64,000 nt of DNA. Source: Angiostrongylus vasorum. Lineage: Eukaryota; Nematoda; Chromadorea; Rhabditida; Metastrongylidae. Position 1 is the stretch's first letter. Each line of letters opens with the position of its first letter. The notes under the pieces were generated by a model, which was given only the letters and a program-made list of their open reading frames with translations, was not told the DNA's origin and did no database searches. The translations under genes and the position numbers were made by a program. Where the stretch lies: NCBI GenBank assembly GCA_018806985.1, contig JADANN010000086.1, forward strand, positions 360,501 to 424,500, in the 5' to 3' direction. Below, piece after piece: positions 39,401 to 46,210 of the stretch.

Positions 39401-42400
39401 TGGTGAGCCCAGCATTGATAATTATATATCAGCATATATGTCAAATCTGTGACCCTTTCTATGTGAACATGTGGAAGACTCGCAACGCTTCATAGAACAT
39501 CATAAATATTAAGTTAGAACTTCGCGTTGGGCCACCAAGAATGAGAGAGTGTTGTTATTCAGATGACGACAAGATGATTTGAGTAGACTTACAACCCCAT
39601 ACTTCTGTATTCCTAACGTCATAAAGATTCTCAACAAATCTGCATCAGGTCGTGAGGATATTATTCGTGAACACAAAATGGGATGCTTGCGAATTTCGTG
39701 CGTGACCGTCGCTACTTCACAGCTTTGGATTGGCACCTCGGCCGGGTTTGTCATTTCTACGCCTTTGCATTGCGCCAAGACTCAAGCGAGTCCGCCACTA
39801 TCTGGTGAGTTTCAAGAATCCACATATCAATGTGTCGCTTAAATTTGAAACGTACCAGTTCGTATTAGGCTATTGTTTCTTTGTTGGTTTCTATTCGCTT
39901 CGGTTTTCAGTACGCGAAATGGGTCACAGTGGTCCGTGCCGAGTGTTAGTTCCAATTAATATTGCACTCAGAAAAGCGAAGCGAATGTCTCTTAATGTGC
40001 CCTCACAACAAGCCTCACAGGTGAAGTAATGCTTTATAAAAGTAAAAACCATCGCAATAGAATGAAAATGAGAACGTTGATCCAGTTCGTTATATCTGCA
40101 TATTATACACGAAAGTAAAACAAAGACATGCTATAAAAGGAAACAAAGTACTGAGTTTAATGCCGATTTGGGCTCCCCAGACCAATCCCATTGACGGGTG
40201 TTTGCTGATGGTACTGGTCGATAGAAGTAAGGCGAAACGAAGGACCCGCATGGTGCGGTGGTGAACGCTTTACTCCCCGGAAAGGACAATAGCGCGTTCG
40301 TTCCGCAGCGCAGATATAACGCAGACAGAAGCGATTCGGAGTTTTGCAAATATCTCAGCACCGTTTTCTTGTTCAGCAATCGCGAGGTTGTTAAACAGCA
40401 TACATTTACTTCCATACAAAAAACACAATACAATACAACGGTAGCTGACGTTTCGGCAGTATCGCCTTCTTCAGAGCCGCTTTTTACGTGCTTCCCATGA
40501 GGAAGATTAGAACAGCTGATTATGAGTCATCAACCTTATGCGACCATAATCAGCTGTTCTATCTTCCCTCATGGGAAGGCACGTAAAAAAGCGGCTCTGA
40601 AGAAGGCGATACTGCCGAAACGTCAGCTACTGTTGTATTGTATTGTGTTTTTGTATGGAAGTAAATGTATGCTGTTTAACAACCTCGCGATTGCTGAACA
40701 AGAAAAACGACGCTTTCATATTCCAATGCCGAGGTTAATAGAAAGTCGATCCTGGGAACTATCTCAGCACCATCATGAAAGTAAAAAATCTTCTTCTTCT
40801 ATTGTTTAGAAAACTGGCGCAAATTGTTGTCAGTTCTGTCCCTTGTATGTTTTATCTGAAGGGTACGAGGATTGGTCGACGTTCGTCGTCGACATTACAG
40901 ATAGGTGTAGATTGTTTCAGACGACACGCTTCAGAATACATGAACAGCCACTGAGCCATTTTCAACACGGCAAACTAATATGGTATGTGAATAGGCTATC
41001 GACAAGCCATTAGACACCATTCATGTATCGCCGTCATAAAAAATGATCATAAACTGACTGGTTGGCAGAGTATGTGGTGTGTTCCAGCTATCAGGTATGG
41101 ATTTCGAGGCACAACGAAGCAATCCTGAACAAAGTTTAATCTTAAGCGCAATTGGTTTGGACAGTTAGCTCATCCTTGTGTTTGGTGCTCCGAACTGGCT
41201 TGTTCCTGTTCCGTATGGACGAAGTCGTTCCCACGATGTGCGCCAGTATGTGCGTTTATCTGCTTGAATTGTATTTTTGCACGTCGAAGTGGTCAAAAGC
41301 TTCTAACAAAGTAGATGGAAATGCATAGCGAGTCATTCACGATCTCCCTAAAATACGGGCTTTATTGTAGTCTAAAAAAAGCTACATATTGGCTTTCTGT
41401 TACCTCATCATAGCAAAGGTTTATGAATGCGTTATCAACGATAGAAGGAAGTACTAAGTGGTGATACTTCTACTGAACAGTATAAAGGATAAAGGATAAG
41501 AAGGGGTAAAGCTCTCGGCGTTGATCAATCCTTGAAGGGCAAGCCATGCATTCGACTTCATTAAGCATCGTTGGTGGTCAATGAATGCATGCCTGGCCTT
41601 TACAATGACTCGCGGTGGCCTACTGATATATCGACCTAATCTTGCTATCTTCCCAGACAAGTTTGGTACCAATTTGCCAATCTCGAGGGGATGGAATGCT
41701 TGGTGGCCCATGGTCACTGGGTTCAATCCCACGTGTGTGTCGCAGTTTCGCCTCCAACCACTGCGCCACACGCGTCTTACTGAGGAGCGCAAGAAAAATT
41801 CATATGATGCCATCAAACAGCTCTGAGACAGGAGAACACAGCAGAACACAGCAGAACACAGCAGAACACAGCAGAACGTATATTGCAGGTTGAACCCTCT
41901 GAAACGGTATCGGATACGGATAATTGGAAGCATCGGTACCAAGCAAGAACTCTTTTACTGGGGTCTTTACTCCTTTTCAAGGAGGAGGTCGTTTTCGATG
42001 AGGAACGGCGTGTTAAGGGAATGTCGCTTACGCTTGCCATGAAATGCTTCACCTCGTGGTCACCGAATATGTGGACTCTTTTTACCGCCAATACATGCTT
42101 ACTAAGTGGTAGAACACTTTTTTTGATTCCTTGTACTCTTGTTGAGCAAATGAAAAGTGTTATTTCATTCTTTATTTAAGAACAAGCTGACTTTTCACCG
42201 CATTTCGCCTTCGTCAGAGCATGGTAAGGTTAAGTTGACCACAATCTACCCAGCCAAACACTTCCATAACCAAACAGAGGAAATGCCAAACCAAGATTTC
42301 AATCAGATTGAACACAGAGTAGCTCCATCGCACACTCACCGCTTTCTATGAGTCTTCCACTGAATATGTCACGTGGAGACCGACTGGACAGAGTTCACGT

Positions 42401-42675
42401 GGAAGCGTAAACTGCCTCTCACATCAAAACAACAGTCTTAAAATACTGTCCAATATCACGCTTGGTTACGACGTATTCCTTCTTGCGGGATTTTTTAGTT
42501 TTCAGCTTTCGATATAAGCTTTATTCTTGGAGCAATGTCGTATTATCTCTTTCAGTTACTGGTTGCCAGTTGTGGTGATGGTTTGGATGACCGAAACGGT
42601 AGTCAGGATCCGACGAACGATGCTATAAATCACCTTATTTTTTGGAAATGCCCACAAATATGCGATGCCAGTTGA
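9414..42675 (+). CDS. Rho guanine-nucleotide exchange factor, ARHGEF17/ARHGEF10-like (DH-PH-propeller), multi-exon
   Basis: Predicted to activate Rho-family GTPases by GDP/GTP exchange, at membranes and the cytoskeleton. Exons read by eye: 9414-9550, 11099-11237, 17860-17922, 18042-18165, 18808-18941, 19085-19228, 21293-21439, 23738-23881, 24590-24665, 24877-24981, 25058-25135, 26673-26786, 28854-28927, 29020-29119, 29813-29899, 31225-31379, 31449-31531, 33795-33935, 34369-34487, 34662-34753, 35348-35421, 35546-35632, 37128-37309, 37579-37656, 38552-38715, 38961-39124, 39164-39412, 39574-39804, 39911-40020, 40834-40904, 42556-42675. Splice phases chain through nearly all. Start: the ATG opening MSTRLLNPDDADDSD; an upstream exon is possible. 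The N-terminus is Ser/Arg-rich and disordered-looking. Motifs ARELYDTEKSFVEGLE, LISPIQRVPRYELL, WIGNDDG and LWIGTSAG fit ARHGEF17. Uncertain joins: 31531 to 33795, 39220-39235 and the last intron. The C. elegans counterpart is not named here. Confidence 0.85.
10085..10460. repeat. Family D repeat, copy 1
   Basis: About 375 bp shared with 22725-23095. Common blocks are GGTTGTGCGG, TTTTTTGGAG, GCTAGGCTTC, CTCAGCTTGGGAGAC, TACATCGCAG and ACGATGAGGCGGTAAACC. Intronic; its class is unknown. Confidence 0.75.
11285..11545 (+). repeat. Family C repeat copy
   Basis: The blocks are in the standard order, from TTGGGCTCCCC through ATAACGCGTTCGTTCCCCAC to TTTGCAAACATCTCAGC and TATATTTCGCAATATACCCTGCC. 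It lies just after the second RhoGEF exon. Confidence 0.8.
11546..13979. other. Intron sequence, little recognised
   Basis: Part of the 6.6-kb RhoGEF intron. A diverged tRNA-headed repeat may lie at 11690-11830 (GTGTGTAGCATGATTAGGGATGC then GTTGGTTCGACTC). No other gene or repeat was identified. Confidence 0.4.
13980..14135 (-). repeat. SINE-like head fragment
   Basis: On the minus strand: GGGCGTGTGTAGCACAATG, then CGCTGGTTCGATCCCG, then a truncated body. The A- and B-box-like motifs are clear. Confidence 0.65.
14312..14572 (+). repeat. SINE-like family A copy
   Basis: The head GCGGGCGCAGTGGTCGGAGG and TGGAATCGATCCC (A- and B-box-like) are followed by ACCAGATTTGTCTGG, GGCTCGATACATCGGTAGGC, TCATTGTAAAGGCCAG and GGGATTGATCAACGCC. 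It lacks the TCCTTTA tail. Confidence 0.85.
15016..17080 (-). mobile_element. RTE-clade LINE copy 1, 5'-truncated and frameshifted
   Basis: Minus-strand reverse-transcriptase fragments in several frames: PEIRNAISPVKNRTTPGPD and HWKTSKTVLLFKKGD (16.3-16.57 kb), GNYRPICLLSVVYK, then QAGFRKGFSTMDHIHTV and the C-terminal LPALTYALETWSLLKQ...RTAGRPRIRWSEFF (15.0-15.5 kb). The active-site FADD box reads FADE at about 15810 because its second aspartate codon is changed. The endonuclease half is missing. The element sits in a RhoGEF intron in antisense orientation and is dead. Confidence 0.9.
17155..17640. repeat. Two family C copies in inverted arrangement
   Basis: 17155-17400 is a minus-strand copy (GATGCTGAGATATTTGCAAA through GAACCCAGTTAAGCTGAGG). 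17420-17640 is a plus-strand copy without its left third. They meet near 17400, so their inner ends face each other. Confidence 0.8.
18375..18720. repeat. Family C inverted dimer
   Basis: 18375-18550 (minus) and 18551-18720 (plus) form a large imperfect palindrome joined at CATGCGGGTCCTTC / GAACCTGCATGG. Both halves share the unusual GCAAGCAAGTTCGTTACC variant in place of the usual GCGTTCGTTCCCC, so one half is probably a copy of the other. Confidence 0.8.
19485..19795 (-). repeat. SINE-like family B copy
   Basis: It contains TCTACTGTGCGGATCCCAGC, ATCCACCATCTACGAAGG, GCTCTTGCTTGAGGATTTT and CTCACGTGGAATGGAG. The degraded head lies at the right end. Confidence 0.7.
19796..20285. other. Intron sequence, nothing recognised
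   Basis: Part of the RhoGEF intron 19229-21292. No exon-like frame or repeat family is evident. Confidence 0.4.
20286..20440 (+). repeat. Diverged family A fragment
   Basis: GCATGGTTTCCGGTTCGATCC, CAAGCCTTTCATCC and TTGGTACTGGATCTGTCTTT match the head and early body of family A. Confidence 0.5.
20545..20740 (+). repeat. tRNA-headed SINE-like repeat of a separate type
   Basis: The head GTACAATGGTAGAGATGCC and TAGTTCGAATCCGCC have good A- and B-box form. The body (CTTTCGCCATTTCGGGTTTC, GTTGTCTGAAAAAGGC) matches neither family A nor B. Only one copy is seen in this window. Confidence 0.5.
21585..22690 (-). mobile_element. RTE-clade LINE copy 2, heavily decayed
   Basis: It is collinear at the nucleotide level with copies 1 and 3: TGTTGATCGTCGAGTGAATC at the 3' end, then the C-terminal region, the FADD region near 22110, and the AACAATAACACGGTCTTACTGGTCTT block at 22663. 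No reading frame longer than about 75 residues survives. The 5' end is cut where family D begins. Confidence 0.85.
22705..23100. repeat. Family D repeat, copy 2
   Basis: It matches copy 1 at 10085-10460 along its length and abuts the truncated 5' end of RTE copy 2. Confidence 0.75.
23101..23737. other. Intron sequence, nothing recognised
   Basis: AT-rich RhoGEF intron leading to the acceptor near 23737. Confidence 0.4.
24982..25057 (+). other. GC-AG intron in the DH domain
   Basis: The exon ends CATCATCAG and is followed by GCAAGG. The next exon starts after TTCTCTTCAG. Using the GC donor keeps the frame and gives PEVLAHHQVLLAALSS, which matches the DH helix. The alternative GT at 24964 would delete six conserved-position residues. 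Confidence 0.75.
25600..25875 (+). repeat. SINE-like family A copy
   Basis: The head GGGGCGTGTAGCGCAATGATTAGG is followed by CTCACCAAGCCTTCCATCCC, GCCAGACCTATCTGATAGG and GGAATTGGTCAACGCC. Confidence 0.8.
26028..26395 (+). repeat. SINE-like family B copy
   Basis: The head GGGGCTAGCGCAATGATCG is followed by GGTACCATACTTGCTTGAG, AAATAGGCTCGACCATCATTC, AAGTAGCAGCCGAGCC and GAAAACGAATCGAATGCAGG. Confidence 0.75.
26857..27108 (-). other. Unrecognised protein-like reading frame, antisense in a RhoGEF intron
   Basis: An 83-residue minus-strand frame with balanced composition: SHLLSLKNLFDHRLTNN, HVTFGEEILDGILLARIQQI, EDATKKGVKNAYKWNGEF. It looks more protein-like than the shadow frames nearby. I see no known domain, and splice sites are unclear. 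It could be the remnant of an unidentified transposon or a small nested gene. Confidence 0.3.
27109..27833. other. Intron sequence with a weak plus-strand frame
   Basis: Around 27465-27600 the plus strand reads LRREDVFARSWIFAPVNAAD, protein-like but unrecognised. Nothing else was identified. Confidence 0.3.
27834..28130 (+). repeat. SINE-like family A copy, near full length
   Basis: The head GGGCGCGTGTGGCGCAGTGG and GTGGAATCGATCCC are followed by CCAAGCCTTCCATCCCTCC, AGACTTGTCTGGGAGGATAG and TCGATACATCGGTAGGCC, with the tail TTTATCCTTTATCCTTT. It is a good reference copy. Confidence 0.9.
28415..28720 (-). repeat. Family C copy
   Basis: From ATTTTCTGCCTACTGCAATTT to GTTAAACTGAGG in the reverse order of the 7030 copy. 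The interior is shortened. A duplicated outer-end fragment (GAATGATGTGAATTACAACC) follows at 28683. Confidence 0.75.
29395..29645 (-). repeat. SINE-like family A copy
   Basis: Minus-strand copy: ATCAATCCCTGAGGGATGCG at the left, and GACCACTGCGCCACACGCG (head) at the right. Confidence 0.85.
30172..30450 (-). repeat. SINE-like family B copy
   Basis: ACATCTGCTTTGCGGAACCC, CTTGCATTCATCTTCC, TCATCGAGTCGATTC and GTCACGTGGAATCACC follow the minus-strand family B order. The head is missing. Confidence 0.65.
30451..31224. other. Intron sequence, nothing recognised
   Basis: RhoGEF intron before the PH exon. No repeat family is matched. Confidence 0.4.
32095..32171 (-). repeat. SINE-like family A, 3' fragment
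   Basis: AAAGATAAAGGATAAAGCTC (the reverse of the TCCTTTA tail), then TCAATCCCTGAGGGATG and CATTCGACTTCAC. Truncated where a family B copy follows. Confidence 0.8.
32172..32570 (-). mobile_element. SINE-like family B copy with 10-bp target duplication
   Basis: GAACGTCATT occurs at 32172-32181 and again at 32561-32570, flanking a complete minus-strand family B element that ends in the tRNA-like head CACCACCATTGTGCTATCC. The flanking duplication marks it as a retroposed unit. Confidence 0.8.
32640..32775 (-). repeat. Diverged family A head fragment
   Basis: Minus strand: GGGCGCGTGTAGCGCGCTGG, then a degenerate B-box and TTGTAAGACAGAATAGC. Confidence 0.6.
33205..33362 (-). repeat. Diverged family A fragment
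   Basis: GTGATCATTGGTTCGATCCCG on the minus strand, with a degraded body to about 33210. Confidence 0.55.
33500..33570. repeat. (CA)n / (TA)n microsatellite
   Basis: Imperfect ACAC/ACGC and TATA runs. Confidence 0.85.
34008..34145 (-). repeat. Family C fragments
   Basis: The inner end (ATGCCATCAGCAATCACGC through AATTAAGCTGATG) and the outer end (TTTATTTACTGCTTACTAC...CATGGCAGGG) survive in unusual order. Confidence 0.65.
35633..37127. other. RhoGEF intron: one family A copy, otherwise unrecognised
   Basis: Apart from the copy at 36068-36350, I see no repeats. Minus-strand frames at 36595-36892 have no recognised domain. Confidence 0.4.
36068..36350 (+). repeat. SINE-like family A copy
   Basis: The head CACGTGTAGCGCAGTGGTCGG is followed by ACCAGATTTGTTTGGAAGG, ATCGGTAGGCCACCGCGAG and GGGACCGATCAACGCC. 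Confidence 0.85.
37725..38012 (-). repeat. SINE-like family A copy
   Basis: From AAGCTCTCGGCGTTTATCAA to CGACCACTGCGTCACACGGG. Confidence 0.85.
38060..38400 (+). repeat. SINE-like family B copy
   Basis: CTCTGGTTCGAGCCCCCGCC (B-box), CCAGATCTGTCTGAGACAGG, AAGTCGACTTGACCAGCATTC and TTTCGTGGATGG. It directly follows the family A copy, so two SINEs sit in tandem in one short intron. Confidence 0.7.
40160..40362 (+). repeat. Family C copy, interrupted
   Basis: From TGCCGATTTGGGCTCCCC to GGAGTTTTGCAAATATCTCAG. It continues after 40771 (CATCATG), being split by the fold-back element. Confidence 0.8.
40351..40771. mobile_element. 397-bp fold-back element with 12-bp target duplication
   Basis: The element proper is 40363-40759. 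Arms of about 163 nt (40363-40524 and 40545-40708, starting GTTTTCTTGTTCAGCAATCG and ending in its near complement) surround a 20-nt loop. A 51-nt asymmetric tail follows. TATCTCAGCACC flanks it at 40351-40362 and 40760-40771. The arms are nearly identical, so the insertion or arm duplication is recent. It has no coding capacity. Confidence 0.85.
41480..41775 (-). repeat. SINE-like family A copy, full length
   Basis: From TATAAAGGATAAAGGATAAG (tail) to AACCACTGCGCCACACGCG (head). Confidence 0.9.
41824..41880. repeat. 10-bp minisatellite
   Basis: About five tandem copies of AGCAGAACAC. It stands just upstream of a possible acceptor (ATATTGCAG at 41880-41888) for a late RhoGEF exon. Confidence 0.9.
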
Positions 42676-43484
42676 ATACTTACTGCACGGTGTTATTGTT
42701 TATTGTTTTCTGTTCTGTTGATTGTTTCTTTACGTTCGAACGGGATTCCGCTATTAGGGACTTTCAATCTAGCCATTCCTCATTACGTCACTGCTTAGGA
42801 ACTTGAATGGCCAGCTTTCACAAAAAATGCGATTCCTATCGAATTGGAATTATGCTGTCTGTCAAATCCAAGGACTTATAGTCGTCAACTCTTGTACATC
42901 GAGGAAAGTTCAACTTCCTTCAGGTCTACATTTCTTCCGCGATGACAACGATTATAGGCATTGACTTACAGTTAGTTGAACTCCCTGTTCAACAAGACAA
43001 TCTTCTGCCCAATGTCCTTGAAACCTAAACGAAGAAGAACTTCCTGCTGTGTAGAGAAGTCTACAACACCTCACAGTATCTCTTTGCCAGAGTGAGGTGG
43101 CAAGCCACTGAGTGAGACTCATTCCAAAGTGCAGAAAAAAATATTCGAAAGAAATCAAGCATGAAGAACTGAGCTATAAATTCGAGATTAATGTTGTATC
43201 GTATTGTTACTTACATTTGAAATAAAACGTTTTATTGTGTCCTCATACTGAACACTTATGTTTGGTACAAATAATCTAAAGAATGAAAATCATTTGCAAT
43301 CAAGGGAATTAAAGAATGTTAACATACTCTTCAGAAGTCTCTAGAAATCTTTCCACGCATTGTTGAGGAGCGCTGTGAACAGATTAGGGCTACTGCTTTT
43401 TTCGAGTAAAAGAAAATATAAATCGGTTTATTATTTGTGAAATATTCCATCTCTTCATCTGTTTATTCCCTTGTCTATTTAGTT

Positions 43485-43770
43485 AGGGCGCTTGTGGCGC
43501 AGTGTTAGAAAGGCGCCACCGCGACAAACACGTGGGATCGATCCCGACACCCATGGCCCACCAAGCCTTCCATCCCTCCAGCGCCGGCAAATAGGTACCA
43601 GACTTATGTGGAAGGATAGCAGCACTGGCTCGATACATCGGTAGGCCACCATGAGTCATTGTATAGACAGATATGCATTCGATCACCTCCAACGATACCC
43701 AATGAAGTCGAATGCATTGCGTATCCCTCAGAAATTGATCAATGCCGAGAGCTTTGTCCTTTTATTATTT
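43485..43770 (+). repeat. SINE-like family A copy
   Basis: GGGCGCTTGTGGCGCAGTG and GTGGGATCGATCCCG head, full body, then GCCGAGAGCTTTGTCC. Confidence 0.88.
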
Positions 43771-45114
43771 ATGATATGTGATAAAAATGTAGACGTGAGG
43801 AAATTCTACTACGATTAACATCGTGGAAAATATTGCTTCACTATAATCGAACTAGTATGACACAGACTAATAGACATCACGGCAATAGGGTCAACAATCG
43901 TCTTCTACAAAGACAGCATCTTATGAGGATACTTCGTTCGAGCTCCATAGGATTCGGCTCGATGTAACTACGAAGACCTAGTTCGCCAGAATGACCAGCT
44001 GGACTGATATCGTCTCGCTCTTCAGAACGCGAAGGCGTCGAAACGCTGGCCGAATAGAAGTTGTATAATAGCCTTGTTAGCCCTACTTTAGCTTAATAAC
44101 CTAATAAAATTCTTTGTTAGTCAATTACCGTCCCTTGAACTTTCGTGAAGAGAGATTTTTTTTGTTAATTGTTAAATGAAAGGAATAGCCTGTCTGGTTG
44201 GACCCCTTTTAACCCTGCGTTAGCCATCGAACGAACATACATAATGTTGCAAAAAAGATCCGTAACCTATTGAACTGATAAGGGACGCTCCCATATCAGC
44301 CAATCGCGCAGCCATTTTAGTCGTATACATGCAAAGTGTCGCAAATGTGTACAAAACATAAGTCGAGTCCAATGAATGAATGAATGATAAATATCTTTCG
44401 TAATTCGATGCAAATACTCATCTTTTCGGAGTTCATATCCTGCTTCACTCATCGGATGAATCCTTCAGAATCATTCACATGATAGGAAGGAGACGACCAG
44501 CATGAGGCGAAGGTAAACCATTCAAATAACAGGATTCCTTTGGGATTGTTCTCATTTCATATAAAAAGTAAGAAAAGCATCAACGGATTCTTGAAAAGTG
44601 GCTTTTCAAAGTCGTTCAAGAACTGTCAGTAGGAGCCTACAGTATATATTGAGTAAATTCTATCTTTTCTGTTGGCTGAGTGGAAAAAGAATAACAACAG
44701 ATAAAACGTACCAAAACGCTAACTCTCTTTTGATGTAACGAAAATTATGGAGCCGGTGTTCCTCTAGCACCATGATAAATGTAAAAACATATATTACTTC
44801 CAAACTGAAAACGATATCACTAAGGCCTTTTGATCCCATGGATCTCCCTCATAGAGGGGTCTCATGTCGGTTGGTTATTAGGCAGCGTGGTCAGGTGGTA
44901 GATAGGGGGATTAATCGCTGACCAAAAGCGATATTTGCTTCCATAAGAGGCAGATCGATCCAAGCTATGGACTCACTGTTTCTGCTGCGCCGATTTGACA
45001 CACACTTCCTGTATCTACGAGGGCGTATTTATGCGTGTGTGCGTGAGCATGTTCTCGCTTTTCGAATTGTATTCTACGAGTCGGGAACCAGAAGCACAGT
45101 CATAGTGATCCCAG

Positions 45115-45251
45115 TCCTTACTCAGACAGCACAACCCTACCCAACCCCTGGTTCGACCACGCATCGCATTTACCAAGTCTGTTATCCCTCCGACCTCGGG
45201 AGATTGATGCCAGACTTGTCCTGGACAAGCTCTCTCTCTTTCCCTCCCTGC

Positions 45252-45283
<32 letters not shown>

Positions 45284-45370
45284 GTTTTCAATCCACTTGC
45301 GAACACCTTAGCACTGTCTCAAGATTCAAGGGAAAGTCCACTCGTCCTCCATTCGACAACATTCTCAAAG
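45115..45370 (+). repeat. SINE-like family B copy with internal (TC)n
   Basis: CCCTGGTTCGACCACGC, GATGCCAGACTTGTCCTGG, a (TC)n run at about 45225-45280, then GGGAAAGTCCACTCGTCC and ATTCGACAACATTC. The microsatellite lies inside the element. Confidence 0.7.
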
Positions 45371-45734
45371 AAACGTTAAGAGACATTTACTAATTTACTT
45401 GTCTGCAGTGCTCTTGATGTTCATTTGCTCGGAAATGACATCGAATTGTTGCAAATTTTGACCAAACGAGCGCTGTTTCAACTTTTTCCAAAAATATGTC
45501 CACTCTAAATTTAGAGTTATAGAAATAACTTTTATGGTGATGCACAATGCAACGCCCATGGTAGGTAAGCTATCGATTCAAAACGATTTGTATTGGAGAT
45601 AAAAATTCACTCAGTAAAGAAAAAACCATTAACATGGCTGCTCAAAAAATGCCCAGTTCTGTGGAAACGTCATGTCTTGAAACAAACCTTATGTTAACAA
45701 CATCTTATAGACTCAATGATGCTAAAAATATCCC

Positions 45735-45865
45735 GTTGATGGATGACTGCTAATGGCGTTGATCGATAGGACTAGATGAGAGACTGGTGAAACGAAGCAC
45801 GCGGAGTTTTGCAAATATCTCAGTATCATTGATATTAAAATATTTGCATAACTGTGCAACCCAAC
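45735..45865 (+). repeat. Family C fragment
   Basis: The GTTGATGGATGACTGCTAATGG end is fused directly to GGAGTTTTGCAAATATCTCAG; the middle third is deleted. Confidence 0.65.
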
Positions 45866-45867
45866 CC

Positions 45868-46172
45868 AAAGGTGCGTGTGGCGCAGTGGCTGAGAGGCGC
45901 CACTGCGACACACACGCGAATCGATCTCAGCGCCCATGGCTCACCAAGCCTTCAATCCATTCGGGGTCGGCAAATTGGTACCAGACTTGTCTCGGGGAGG
46001 ATAGCACACTCACTGGCTCACATACATCCGTAGGGGCATTGGGAGTCATTGTAAAGGCCAGATATGCATTCAATCACCTCCAACGATACTCAGTGAAGTC
46101 GAATGCATGGCGCATTCCTCAGGAATTGATCAACGCCGAGAGCTTTATCCTTTATCCCTTTATCGGCTTTTT
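45868..46172 (+). repeat. SINE-like family A copy, full length
   Basis: AGGTGCGTGTGGCGCAGTGG head, complete body and a TTTATCCTTTATCCC tail, ending about 40 bp before the kinase start codon. Confidence 0.9.
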
Positions 46173-46210
46173 CGGATAGTGATAAGTAAATTATCTTCTA
46201 CGCCTTTGAA

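Larger units (their letters stand above)
35546..42675 (+). other. C-terminal WD40-like propeller exons
   Basis: Recurrent propeller strands are visible: YIWLFTSDKFSGQVAILSL (across the 35632/37128 junction), VTVWIGNDDGEVFVVNS, AGYVFVATASP, VGRRLLLLSAHQIHAVD, VVFCCGRRSTNVYVVDAF, and REHKMGCLRIS followed by LWIGTSAGFVIS. The last exon encodes LLVASCGDGLDDRNG and ends NHLIFWK plus a short tail and TGA at 42673-42675, much like the end of ARHGEF17. An acidic insert (SSESDDDTSSG) separates blades, as in family members. Confidence 0.8.
42676..46210. other. Intergenic region between RhoGEF and kinase
   Basis: It holds a family A copy at 43485, a family B-like copy at 45115 and an inverted C fragment plus family A copy at 45735-46170. 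A possible polyadenylation signal (AATAAA at about 43221) lies 0.5 kb after the RhoGEF stop. No other gene was recognised. Confidence 0.45.

Noticed and set aside
41454..41942. 162-residue minus-strand frame with Cys/Val/Leu repeats
   Set aside because: It combines a family A copy with the 10-bp minisatellite.
44880..44960. tRNA-like segment
   Set aside because: A weak A-box-like stretch (GTGGTCAGGTGGTAGA) but no B-box and no cloverleaf pairing.
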